Source: DATNPH01 sp036703315 (lineage in GTDB: Bacteria > Cyanobacteriota > Cyanobacteriia > Cyanobacteriales > Coleofasciculaceae). From it: a stretch of DNA of 64,000 nt. Location: positions 1-64,000 of the forward strand of contig DATNPH010000061.1 in assembly GCA_036703315.1 (NCBI GenBank), read 5' to 3'. Shown here piece after piece: positions 52,912 through 61,576 of this stretch; position 1 is the stretch's first letter, and every line of letters starts with the position of its first letter. The notes beneath the pieces were generated by a model that saw nothing but the letters and a program-made list of their open reading frames with translations, ran no database searches and was not told where the DNA came from. The position numbers and the translations under genes are program-made.

Positions 52912-55545
52912 ATGTCTTCTGAAAAAACTGCTGAAATGCTGGAATCTTATCGTCAACACGTTGCTGAACGAGCCGCTTTGGGCATTCCTCCCTTACCACT
53001 GGATGCTCAACAGACATCTCAACTGTGCGAACTGCTGAAAAATCCTCCACCAGGTGAAGAAGAGACGTTGATGGACTTGTTGCGCGATCGCGTCCCTCCT
53101 GGCGTTGATCCCGCTGCCTACGTCAAAGCCTCCTTTTTAACCGCGATCACCAAGGGTGAAGTCACCAGCCCCCTCATCGTTCCTCAGGGGGCTGTAAGCC
53201 TTTTGGGTACGATGGTTGGTGGCTACAATGTCCAATCCCTAATCGATCTGCTTAAGTCTCTGGACGCTCCCCTTGCAGCGGAAGCGGCTGCCGCCCTGAG
53301 TAAAATAACACTGGTGTTTGATGCCTTTAATGATGTTCTTTCCCTGTCAGATGTCAATCCCTACGCCAAGCAGGTAATTGATGCTTGGGCAAATGGGGCT
53401 TGGTTCATCCGGCGTCCTAAGCTACCGAAAGCCATTACCGTTACAGTGTTCAAAGTGCCGGGAGAGACGAATACGGATGATTTATCTCCTGCACCTCACG
53501 CTACAACTCGCCCGGATATCCCGTTGCACGCTAGGGTAATGCTGGAATCCCGAATACCGGGAGCATTGGAAACCATTGCTCAGTTGAAGGAAAAAGGGCA
53601 TCCCGTGGCGTATGTAGGAGATGTCGTCGGAACCGGTTCTTCCCGCAAATCCGCAATTAACTCTTTGCTATGGCACATTGGCGATGATATTCCCTTTGTA
53701 CCGAATAAGCGAGCTGGGGGATATATTTTGGGAAGTGCGATCGCGCCGATTTTCTTCAACACGGCTGAAGATTCTGGTGCCTTACCGATTGAGTGCGATG
53801 TCACCAAGCTGGAAACTGGCATGGTTATTACCATCCATCCTTATAAAGGAGAAATAACCAACGAAGCTGGGGAAGTTATTTCCACCTTTACCCTCAAACC
53901 CGATACCATTCTTGATGAAGTTCGAGCTGGTGGACGAATTCCCTTGCTGATTGGGCGATCGCTCACCGATAAAACCCGCGAAGCATTGGGTTTAGAACTC
54001 ACTCCCCTCTTCACCCGTCCCAAAATGCCAGAGGATACAGGCAAAGGCTTTACCCTCGCTCAGAAAATGGTGGGGAAAGCTTGCGGCTTACCCGGTGTCC
54101 GTCCCGGTACATCCTGCGAACCGATCATGACAACTGTTGGTTCTCAAGATACCACCGGTCCCATGACTCGCGACGAACTCAAAGAACTCGCCTGTTTAGG
54201 GTTCAGTGCAGACTTAGTTATGCAAAGTTTCTGTCATACCGCTGCTTATCCCAAGCCAGTTGATGTCAAAACCCACAAAGATCTGCCTGACTTCTTCGCT
54301 TCTCGCGGTGGTGTTGCGTTGCGTCCCGGTGATGGCATTATCCACTCTTGGCTGAACCGGATGCTATTGCCGGATACAGTAGGAACTGGCGGCGACTCAC
54401 ACACTCGCTTCCCCTTGGGAATTTCCTTCCCAGCGGGTTCTGGATTAGTGGCGTTTGCGGGTGCGTTGGGTGTGATGCCATTGGATATGCCGGAATCTGT
54501 CTTAGTGCGCTTCAAAGGCGAATTGCAACCTGGGGTGACGCTGCGGGATATCGTGAATGCAATTCCCTATGTGGCAATGCAAAAAGGATTGCTAACTGTG
54601 GCGAAGGAGAATAAGAAGAATATCTTCTCCGGACGGATTATGGAGATTGAAGGGTTGCCCGATTTAAAAGTCGAGCAAGCCTTTGAACTCACCGATGCTT
54701 CCGCTGAACGCTCTTGTGCCGGTTGCACAATTAAGCTGAGTGTGGAGACAGTCTCGGAATATTTGCGATCGAATATAGCGCTATTGACCAACATGGTAGC
54801 GCGGGGCTATCAGGATGCTCGCACCATCATGCGCCGCGTCGCCAAGATGGAGGAGTGGTTAGCAAATCCAGCGCTGATGGAAGCCGATCCGGATGCCGAG
54901 TATGCAGAAATCATCGAAATTGACTTGAATGAAATCAAGGAACCAATTGTTGCGGCACCGAATGACCCGGATAATGTGAAGCTATTGTCTGAGGTTGCCA
55001 ATGACCCTGTACAAGAGGTGTTCGTCGGTTCCTGCATGACGAATATTGGTCACTACCGCGCCACAGCGAAGGTGTTGGAAGGTGAACCACCCGTCAAAAC
55101 ACGTCTTTGGATTTGTCCCCCAACTCGGATGGATGAAAAGCAACTGATGGACGAGGGAGTCTACGGCACGTTTGGCGCTGCTGGTGCGAGAACGGAACTT
55201 CCAGGTTGCAGTCTGTGCATGGGTAATCAGGCACGGGTAAAAGATGGCGTGACTGTGTTCTCGACTTCTACCCGCAATTTCAACAACCGCATGGGTAAAG
55301 ATGCGCGAGTTTATCTCGGTTCTGCTGAATTAGCAGCGGTTTGTGCAATGCTTGGTCGGATTCCCAATGTGCAGGAATATATGGACATTGTGGCGAAGAA
55401 AATTCATCCTTTTGCTGGTGATTTGTATCGCTATCTCAACTTCGATCAAATCGCTAATTTTGAGGATGAAGGTCGCGTGATTCCGTTGGAAGAAATGCCT
55501 CGAATTGAGGATATTTTGGGGATGCCTACGGTGGCTGGTCGATAG
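52912..55545 (+). CDS. acnB: Aconitate hydratase B
   Basis: Citrate to isocitrate isomerase of the TCA cycle, 877 residues, the AcnB length. The N-terminal HEAT-like domain (MLESYRQHVAERAALGIPPL) is followed by the swivel domain (TDDLSPAPHATTRPDIPLHA), then the catalytic domains. The [4Fe-4S] ligands are in MQSFCHTAAY, RSCAGCTIKL and GCSLCMGNQ. The start could also be the Met eight residues in. It has its own strong terminator and no operon partner. Confidence 0.97.
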   Translation: MSSEKTAEMLESYRQHVAERAALGIPPLPLDAQQTSQLCELLKNPPPGEEETLMDLLRDRVPPGVDPAAYVKASFLTAITKGEVTSPLIVPQGAVSLLGTMVGGYNVQSLIDLLKSLDAPLAAEAAAALSKITLVFDAFNDVLSLSDVNPYAKQVIDAWANGAWFIRRPKLPKAITVTVFKVPGETNTDDLSPAPHATTRPDIPLHARVMLESRIPGALETIAQLKEKGHPVAYVGDVVGTGSSRKSAINSLLWHIGDDIPFVPNKRAGGYILGSAIAPIFFNTAEDSGALPIECDVTKLETGMVITIHPYKGEITNEAGEVISTFTLKPDTILDEVRAGGRIPLLIGRSLTDKTREALGLELTPLFTRPKMPEDTGKGFTLAQKMVGKACGLPGVRPGTSCEPIMTTVGSQDTTGPMTRDELKELACLGFSADLVMQSFCHTAAYPKPVDVKTHKDLPDFFASRGGVALRPGDGIIHSWLNRMLLPDTVGTGGDSHTRFPLGISFPAGSGLVAFAGALGVMPLDMPESVLVRFKGELQPGVTLRDIVNAIPYVAMQKGLLTVAKENKKNIFSGRIMEIEGLPDLKVEQAFELTDASAERSCAGCTIKLSVETVSEYLRSNIALLTNMVARGYQDARTIMRRVAKMEEWLANPALMEADPDAEYAEIIEIDLNEIKEPIVAAPNDPDNVKLLSEVANDPVQEVFVGSCMTNIGHYRATAKVLEGEPPVKTRLWICPPTRMDEKQLMDEGVYGTFGAAGARTELPGCSLCMGNQARVKDGVTVFSTSTRNFNNRMGKDARVYLGSAELAAVCAMLGRIPNVQEYMDIVAKKIHPFAGDLYRYLNFDQIANFEDEGRVIPLEEMPRIEDILGMPTVAGR

Positions 55546-55565
55546 TTTACTGATAGAAGGCTTGC

Positions 55566-55599
55566 AACCGCCAAAACTAGGGTGTTCTTGGCGGTTTTC
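55566..55599 (+). terminator. Terminator of acnB
   Basis: AACCGCCAA and TTGGCGGTT form a perfect 9-bp stem 20 bp after the stop, followed by TTCT. Confidence 0.8.
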
Positions 55600-55651
55600 T
55601 ATCAGTAAAAGCGTGAGCTATATTGGCTAGTGAAGTATGTAGGACTAAACA

Positions 55652-56098
55652 ATGGCTGTCGCAAAGCCGACCACAGTCAGTGAGATAATATTTGAGCAAA
55701 GAGACTCTGAAATATTTAAGATACCTGATACAAGAACACGTCTCGACACTTTACAAAACTACTTCTTTCCTCGCTTGGAAGTATTACTTAGACATACTTT
55801 AGATGTAATACAAACAGTCTATGATGTGAATCCATATGAGCGAATGACTTTTGTTTACGCTCCAAGTCACAGAAAAACAGCACGTCATAATTTTGACTAT
55901 GGTCAAGTGCATATTGGGTTGTCTGGGAAGCGTAGAACAGATAGGACACTTACAATCAAACGTCGAGACGGGAAGCCATTTTTCCTCCATCCAACTTATT
56001 TGACGTACAACATAGATTTACAAGGTGGGATGTTTGTAAAACTGCTGCCATTTCGCCAAGGAGTAGATTCTCAATTTGTCTCTGCTGTAGCTGATTGA
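55652..56098 (+). CDS. Unknown protein, N-terminal part of a probable split gene
   Basis: 148 residues, no signal peptide. Visible stretches: LDTLQNYFFPRLEVLLRHTL (helical), MTFVYAPSHRKTARHNFDYG and VHIGLSGKRR, PFFLHPTYLTYNIDLQGGMF. Not recognised. The stop overlaps the next reading frame by 4 bp (TTGA). Insertion of one T there would give VADLIEHNLDALSPIF in a single frame, so the two pieces may be one ~277-residue protein interrupted by a 1-bp deletion. Confidence 0.55.
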   Translation: MAVAKPTTVSEIIFEQRDSEIFKIPDTRTRLDTLQNYFFPRLEVLLRHTLDVIQTVYDVNPYERMTFVYAPSHRKTARHNFDYGQVHIGLSGKRRTDRTLTIKRRDGKPFFLHPTYLTYNIDLQGGMFVKLLPFRQGVDSQFVSAVAD

Positions 56099-56484
56099 TC
56101 GAGCATAATCTTGATGCACTTTCTCCAATTTTTGCCCTGACCCATATTTCACACAGTAGCGCTGAACGATTCGTTCATATCAGGAATGCTTTTACAGATA
56201 ATGAAGTGGGATATAACGGAATTAGGCTATTATCTCCTCTGCACTACTTTCCTCTAGACACAAATCGCGGTCTACGTAATCTAATTTTGGCATTTATAGC
56301 TCTCTATCCTTTGCTGGATTCCCTGTTCTGTATTGCAGAAGGTGAAACCCCTAAACTGTATAAAATGCTGAAAAAGTTTAAGAAATGGTATTTATCAAAT
56401 GAGAAAAAATATGAACAAAAACTAGACTCTGATTATGAAAAGAGTGATCTCATTGACTTACGAATCTGTGTGATCGTGTCTTGA
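56095..56484 (+). CDS. Unknown protein, C-terminal part of the same probable split gene
   Basis: 129 residues from a TTG overlapping the upstream stop. It has GIRLLSPLHYFPLDTNRGLR and a hydrophobic LILAFIALYPLLDSLFCIAE segment, then a basic stretch KMLKKFKKWYLSNEKKYEQ. Not recognised. Either translated by coupling to the upstream frame or separated from it by a frameshift. Confidence 0.5.
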   Translation: MIEHNLDALSPIFALTHISHSSAERFVHIRNAFTDNEVGYNGIRLLSPLHYFPLDTNRGLRNLILAFIALYPLLDSLFCIAEGETPKLYKMLKKFKKWYLSNEKKYEQKLDSDYEKSDLIDLRICVIVS

Positions 56485-56535
56485 TTCCAGAAGCCAGAAG
56501 TGCGATCGCTTTAAGCCGAGTAATGTTTTGAAGAA

Positions 56536-56629
56536 ACCTAACCCCCTAACCCCCTTCCCTTGCAGGGAAGGGGGAACAAGAGACTCCGGCTCCCCTCTCC
56601 TTGTAGGAGAGGGGCTGGGGGAGAGGTCA
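56536..56629 (+). repeat. Double-hairpin repeat unit, left of DUF559 gene
   Basis: It begins ACCTAACCCCC and ends GAGAGGTCA. Hairpin 1 is CCCCCTTCCCT-TGC-AGGGAAGGGGG; hairpin 2 is CCCCTCTCC-TTGTA-GGAGAGGGG. Same orientation as 57072-57169. Confidence 0.8.
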
Positions 56630-56658
56630 TCCACAATTTACTTTTTTACACTTAGTTA

Positions 56659-57077
56659 ATGGATAACCTAACCTCCCAACAACACTCACCGCTTAGAAAG
56701 AGAGAAACTCACAACATCGTTATTGGACAAAAAGTAAACTCAGTCAAAGTGCAGCGTGCGAAAGAACTCCGCCGCCAATGACCCAGGAAGAAAAAATCCT
56801 TTGGCAACAGCTTCGCGCTAATAAATTGAATGGCTTACACTTCCGCCGTCAGCAAATTATTGATGGATTTATTGCAGATTTTTACTGTCACACTGCCAGA
56901 TTAGTCATAGAAGTGGATGGAGAGATTCACCAACAACAAGCTGAATACGATGCAGAACGTGACCAAGTTCTATCAGCACGGGGAGTGCGGCTGTTGCGAA
57001 TTAAAAATGAACAAGTGAGACAGAATCTCGATAGCGTATTGGCGCGTATTTCCCAAGCGTGTTGCGAAGAGACCTAA
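56659..57077 (+). pseudogene. DUF559 (Vsr-like) nuclease gene, frameshifted
   Basis: The first frame (56659-56781, 40 residues) ends KVQRAKELRRQ. The second (56778-57077, 99 residues) starts MTQEEKILWQQLRANKLNGL and carries the DUF559 core: HFRRQQIIDGFIADFYCH, LVIEVDGEIHQQQ and VLSARGVRLLRIKNEQV. The two frames overlap by ATGA; one extra A (CAAATG) would fuse them into a normal ~140-residue family member. DUF559 proteins belong to the PD-(D/E)XK/Vsr-like nuclease group; Asp in EVDGE and Glu/Gln nearby are the expected catalytic residues. The stop codon lies inside the right-hand repeat. Confidence 0.75.
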
Positions 57078-57169
57078 CCCCCCAGCCCCCTTCCCTGCAA
57101 GGGAAGGGGGAGCCGGAATCTTATTGTTACTTCCCTCTCCGCTTCGGGGAGAGGTTGGAGGAGGGGTCA
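57072..57169 (+). repeat. Double-hairpin repeat unit, right of DUF559 gene
   Basis: It begins ACCTAACCCCCC and ends GAGGGGTCA. Hairpin 1 is CCCCCTTCCCT-GCA-AGGGAAGGGGG; hairpin 2 is CCTCTCC/GGAGAGG. The DUF559 frame terminates at its first TAA. Confidence 0.8.
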
Positions 57170-57180
57170 CAACCCTAGCG

Positions 57181-57636
57181 CTATTCCTTCTCTCGCTCCA
57201 GCAGAAGCGTCACTGGACCATCATTTTCAATTGAGACTTGCATCATCGCGCCAAACTGGCCCGTTTCGACCCGCAAACCACTCTGCCGCAACTTATCAAC
57301 AAACTTTTCATATAGCTGTTGTGCCGATTCTGGCGCAGCTGACCGAGTAAAAGAGGGACGGCGTCCTTTGCGACAGTCACCGTAGAGGGTAAACTGGCTA
57401 ACGACCAGCAGTTCACCCCCAATCTCTTGAACGGATTTCTCCCAGCGATCGCTATTCGTATCATTACCTGGAAAGAGCCGTAAATCCAAACACTTTCGCG
57501 CCATCCAGTCGAGTTCCGCTTCGGTATCTGTATCGGCAATCCCGACGAGCAAGTTTAGCCCTCGCCCGATTTTGCCAACAATAACACCCCCTACTTCGAC
57601 GTTAGAGGATTCGACTCGCTGGATAACAACACGCAT
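57181..57636 (-). CDS. dtd: D-aminoacyl-tRNA deacylase
   Basis: Proofreading enzyme that removes D-amino acids (and Gly) from tRNA, 151 residues. The two active-site motifs are VVSQFTLYGDCRKGRRPSF (SQFTL) and IENDGPVTLLLE (the GP motif, here NDGPVT). The N-terminus MRVVIQRVESSNVEV is typical. It is a single gene between repeat elements. Confidence 0.95.
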   Translation of the reverse strand: MRVVIQRVESSNVEVGGVIVGKIGRGLNLLVGIADTDTEAELDWMARKCLDLRLFPGNDTNSDRWEKSVQEIGGELLVVSQFTLYGDCRKGRRPSFTRSAAPESAQQLYEKFVDKLRQSGLRVETGQFGAMMQVSIENDGPVTLLLEREKE

Positions 57637-57779
57637 CAGTAGTCTTTTGTCCTTAGTTGAATCTCAGAGACATCCTAACTTTTCACGGGAAGCTCTAAAA
57701 CTCTCATTTCCACAAGAGAAGGGGCTAGGGAGCGATCGTCAGTACTGACTAACAGCATCCGTCCTAACACTGAGATAGG

Positions 57780-57807
57780 GTAGGGGCACGACATGTAGTG
57801 CCTCTAC
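57780..57807. repeat. GTAGGGGC-type dispersed hairpin
   Basis: GTAGGGGCAC and GTGCCTCTAC are near-perfect arms around GACATGTA. It is the only structure I can point to in the 57637-58012 stretch. Confidence 0.6.
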
Positions 57808-58012
57808 AGGGTTCCATGCGATTACATCGTAAATTGGTATTAAGGCGGTTTAGGAGAGGGAGCGTACTCAGATTGGGTAATCACGACTCTACATTGGCGA
57901 AATGGTGAGGAAATCGCGAATCCCAAGCAAAGTTCAGCATCTTTAAGAAATATTAAAATTATTAAAGTCCTAGGTCAATAGAATGACCTTAATTTAAGAA
58001 CAACTGATACCT

Positions 58013-59899
58013 ATGGCTATTAAAGATAAACCTCAACTACCTAGAGGTCGGCAGCTTGGTAATATCCTGTTATTGATATCAAGTCTGTTCTTGTTGGCAA
58101 ACCTGTTTTTGCCCAGTTTGTTTGGTTCGCAGATTCCTAAGGTACCCTACAGCATCTTCATCAATCAAGTAGAAGATGGCGATGTGGCGCGGGCTTCCGT
58201 GGGACAAAACGAGATTCGCTATCAGCTCAAAGGTGAGAACAACCAGCCAGGGCAAGTGCTCTCGACCACCCCAATATTCGATCTAGAATTGCCCAAACGC
58301 TTAGAAGATAAAGGGATCGAGTTTGCTGCTACTCCTCCGCCTAAAAATAGCTGGTTTAGCACTATCCTAAGCTGGGTCATACCGCCGCTAATTTTTGTCG
58401 GGATTTTGCAGTTTTTTGCTGGACGCTTTGGTGGTGGTGGTCCACAAGGTGCGCTCTCGTTTACTAAGAGCAAGGCTAAGGTCTATGTAGAAGGTGAGGC
58501 TACCAAAACTACTTTTGCAGATGTAGCTGGGGTAGAAGAAGCCAAAACAGAGTTAGTGGAAATTGTTGATTTCCTCAAAACTCCAGATCGATTCACCAGT
58601 ATAGGAGCGCGGATTCCTAAAGGAGTGCTGCTGATTGGACCTCCGGGAACAGGTAAGACACTCCTAGCAAAAGCAGTAGCTGGGGAAGCGAATGTTCCAT
58701 TTTTCAGCATCTCTGGTTCGGAATTTGTGGAACTGTTTGTCGGTGCAGGTGCAGCGCGAGTCCGTGATTTGTTTGAAGAGGCTAAAAAGAAAGCGCCCTG
58801 CATTGTGTTCATTGATGAGTTGGATGCAATTGGTAAATCCCGTGCTGGTAGCGGGTTCTACGGTGGCAACGATGAGCGGGAACAGACGCTTAATCAGTTG
58901 CTGACCGAGATGGATGGTTTTGCAGCAAGCAATACGACGGTGATTGTTCTGGCTGCTACGAACCGCCCCGAAAGCTTGGATGCTGCTCTGTTACGTCCGG
59001 GACGATTTGACCGCCAGGTGCTGGTAGACCGTCCAGATTTATCGGGTCGTGAGGCAATTTTAAATATCTATGCTCAGAAGGTGAAGCTGGGTAATGATAT
59101 AGACTTACATGCGCTGGCTGCTCGTACTCCTGGTTTTGCTGGTGCAGACTTGGCGAATCTTGTCAATGAAGCCGCTCTGTTGGCAGCACGCGAAAGACGT
59201 GAAACTGTTTTACAGGAAGACTTTGCGGAAGCGATCGAGCGAGTTGTGGCAGGTCTAGAGAAGAAAAGCCGCGTCCTCAACGAGAAAGAGAAAAAGATTG
59301 TCGCCTATCACGAAGTGGGTCATGCTCTTGTCGGTACTCTGATGCCGGGTAGCGGTAAGGTGGAAAAAATATCCATTGTTCCACGCGGAATGGCAGCTCT
59401 AGGCTACACCCTGCAACTGCCGACTGAAGACCGCTTCTTGATGGATGAAGGTGAACTTCGGGGTCAGATTGCAACCCTCCTAGGTGGACGTTCAGCGGAA
59501 GAGATTATCTTTGGTAGCATCACGACAGGTGCCGCCAATGACTTGCAACGAGCTACCGACTTAGCAGAACGGATGGTCACAACCTACGGTATGAGTAAGG
59601 TTCTCGGACCTCTGGCTTACGAGAAGGGTCAGCAGAATGGCTTTTTGGGGGATAACCCAATGAATCCCCGTCGGATGGTGAGTGATGACACGGCGAAAGC
59701 GATCGATGAAGAGGTTAAGGAAATTGTCGAAACCGCTCATCAGCAAGCCTTAGATATTCTCAGAAACAATCAAGACTTGCTCGAAAAGATTGCTCAGCAA
59801 ATCTTAGAAACTGAGGTGATTGAAGGCAATGAGCTGCATAATCTCCTCAACCAAGTACGTCCTTCTGCCGAACAGGAAAAGGTACCTGCTACTGTCTAA
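58013..59899 (+). CDS. ftsH: ATP-dependent zinc metalloprotease FtsH (FtsH1 type)
   Basis: Membrane-anchored AAA+ protease, 628 residues, which extracts and degrades membrane and soluble proteins. Transmembrane segments at about 15-37 and 120-142 flank a lumenal/periplasmic domain. Walker A is GPPGTGKT, Walker B is CIVFIDELDAIG, and the second region of homology is ATNRPESLDAALLRPGRFDR. The zinc site HEVGH replaces the common HEAGH, as in Synechocystis FtsH1 (slr1390) to my recollection. VEKISIVPRGMAALGYTLQL is also of that subgroup. Monocistronic with its own terminator. Confidence 0.96.
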   Translation: MAIKDKPQLPRGRQLGNILLLISSLFLLANLFLPSLFGSQIPKVPYSIFINQVEDGDVARASVGQNEIRYQLKGENNQPGQVLSTTPIFDLELPKRLEDKGIEFAATPPPKNSWFSTILSWVIPPLIFVGILQFFAGRFGGGGPQGALSFTKSKAKVYVEGEATKTTFADVAGVEEAKTELVEIVDFLKTPDRFTSIGARIPKGVLLIGPPGTGKTLLAKAVAGEANVPFFSISGSEFVELFVGAGAARVRDLFEEAKKKAPCIVFIDELDAIGKSRAGSGFYGGNDEREQTLNQLLTEMDGFAASNTTVIVLAATNRPESLDAALLRPGRFDRQVLVDRPDLSGREAILNIYAQKVKLGNDIDLHALAARTPGFAGADLANLVNEAALLAARERRETVLQEDFAEAIERVVAGLEKKSRVLNEKEKKIVAYHEVGHALVGTLMPGSGKVEKISIVPRGMAALGYTLQLPTEDRFLMDEGELRGQIATLLGGRSAEEIIFGSITTGAANDLQRATDLAERMVTTYGMSKVLGPLAYEKGQQNGFLGDNPMNPRRMVSDDTAKAIDEEVKEIVETAHQQALDILRNNQDLLEKIAQQILETEVIEGNELHNLLNQVRPSAEQEKVPATV

Positions 59900-59920
59900 A
59901 GTAGTTAAAAATTAACAGCT

Positions 59921-59954
59921 AGGTGCAGGATAAAGTTCTATTCTGCACCTTTTT
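59921..59954 (+). terminator. Terminator of ftsH
   Basis: AGGTGCAG and CTGCACCT form an 8-bp stem, then TTTT. Confidence 0.75.
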
Positions 59955-60192
59955 AGTCACTATCTAGAGCACAATCACCAGTAGAGCACTTGCTCGAATT
60001 AAGCAAAAATACCTAATATATTGATATGATGGCTTAAACCCTCCTGTTCGGGTTTCGTTTGTAGAGCGGCAGACAACTGTTTGCTCGAAATGTCTTGACC
60101 CCCGCCAAAAACTACATCTTAATTGGCAACACTGATCAATAATCCAATAATAATGATGTCTCGGCAGTTTACTAAGTAGGTGCAGCCAACCA

Positions 60193-60930
60193 GTGAAGCT
60201 ACATATTTACCATACCCCCGAACTGACTCCAACCGATAAAGTGCCGGATTGTGCGATCGCGATCGATGTTCTGCGAGCTACAACCACGATTGCCACAGCC
60301 TTAAATGCAGGTGCTGAGGCTGTCCAAGCCTTCCGCGATATGGAAAAGCTGATGCACGTTAGCGAACAGTGGCCCCCTGAAAAGCGTCTTCGAGCTGGAG
60401 AACGTGGCGGCGCGATGGTAGCTGGCTGCGACTTAGGTAACTCTCCCCTCGATTGCACACCCGAACGAGTACAGGGACGCCGACTGTTTATTAGTACTAC
60501 CAACGGTACCCGTGCCTTACAGTGTGTGCAAAATGCCCCAATAGTTCTGGCTGCCGCGTTTGTGAATCGTCTGGCAGCGGTGCAGTATGTTTTGGCACAA
60601 AAGCCAGAGACCGTGTGGCTAGTAGGATCGGGGTGGGAAGGTAGTTTTTCACTAGAGGATACCGCTTGTGCGGGTGCGATCGCTCACGGACTCCTAGAAA
60701 AAGTCAACTACTCATTAGACGAACTGGCAGGGAATGATGAAGTGATTGGTGCCCTTGCGCTCTACTCTCAGTGGAAAGACCAGTTATTAGAGATGTTCCA
60801 CCATGCTAGTCATGGAAAACGTCTTCTGCGTCTGGAGTGTCACGAAGATTTAAAATATTGTGCCCAGATTGATGTTTTAGATGTCCTACCCATTCAGAAA
60901 GAACCAGGAGTTTTAGTCAAAAACGATTAA
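60193..60930 (+). CDS. comB: 2-phosphosulfolactate phosphatase family protein (ComB)
   Basis: 245 residues from a GTG. The family removes phosphate from 2-phosphosulfolactate in coenzyme M synthesis in archaea; cyanobacteria keep homologues whose role is unclear. Motifs: CAIAIDVLRATTTIATALNA, RAGERGGAMVAGCDLGNSPL, FISTTNGTRALQ and VGSGWEGSFSLEDTACAGAI, with the Mg-binding acidic residues conserved. Alone between ftsH and the repeat-rich region. Confidence 0.9.
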   Translation: MKLHIYHTPELTPTDKVPDCAIAIDVLRATTTIATALNAGAEAVQAFRDMEKLMHVSEQWPPEKRLRAGERGGAMVAGCDLGNSPLDCTPERVQGRRLFISTTNGTRALQCVQNAPIVLAAAFVNRLAAVQYVLAQKPETVWLVGSGWEGSFSLEDTACAGAIAHGLLEKVNYSLDELAGNDEVIGALALYSQWKDQLLEMFHHASHGKRLLRLECHEDLKYCAQIDVLDVLPIQKEPGVLVKND

Positions 60931-61234
60931 TCAGCCTGAAACATTGCTATCTTCAACTCTTAAATTCGCCTGAGTTCAAGGTAAATTAGGCGATTACTTA
61001 TTTATCACTAATTTCAAGTGTATTGATTTTGGTTTTTGCAATGACAGACTCAAAATAATTGAAAGAGTGGGAAGAAATCTCATAAACTGATAGTTGCTGT
61101 CTATCGCGCTACCAAAGGCAATTTAAAGGCTCAATCCTAAGCTCTGAAAGTGGAAAATTAGTTGGGATAGGCTTCTGGAGGAAATGATTCAGAAGTAAAA
61201 AGTAATCTCTTTTGAGTTTTGACGAAGTAGTCAT

Positions 61235-61354
61235 TAGACTTCCTGCATGAATCATGAAATACCCCCTTGCATCCCCCAATTGTGGGGGACTTTAATTCTT
61301 ATTCCCCCAGAATGGGGGCTAGGGGGCGAAAATTCTATTCGTGCAGGAGGTCTA
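61235..61354. mobile_element. MITE-like element with 18-bp inverted ends
   Basis: TAGACTTCCTGCATGAAT at the left and ATTCGTGCAGGAGGTCTA at the right pair with two mismatches. The interior has CCCCC/GGGGG palindromes. TAGTCAT flanks both sides (61228-61234, 61356-61362) and could be a 7-bp target duplication. The remaining 60931-61530 DNA has no ORF. Confidence 0.6.
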
Positions 61355-61529
61355 TTAGTCATTAGTAGTAGGTACACGCCTTGCTCTCTTGTGTGCGAAA
61401 CCGACTCGCATACTTTAGACTATTTTCTTGCCACCATCAGCTTTGTGGGTGGTAAACTCGCGTGCTAAGGACTAATGACTAATGACTCCGCGAAGCGGTT
61501 TGACTTTTGACTTCTCAAGGCCTCCTATC

Positions 61530-61576
61530 ATGAGCTATTGCCTCAATCCCAACTGTCTGAGTCTAAAATCCAGATA
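61530..61576 (+). pseudogene. Remnant of a four-Cys zinc-ribbon kinase N-terminus
   Basis: MSYCLNPNCLSLKSR then a stop. Compared with 63186-63311, the DNA continues as ...AAATCCAGATAATG in both, but one base is missing here, so the ribbon is cut. The ATG of the WD40 gene uses the last of these bases. Confidence 0.6.
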
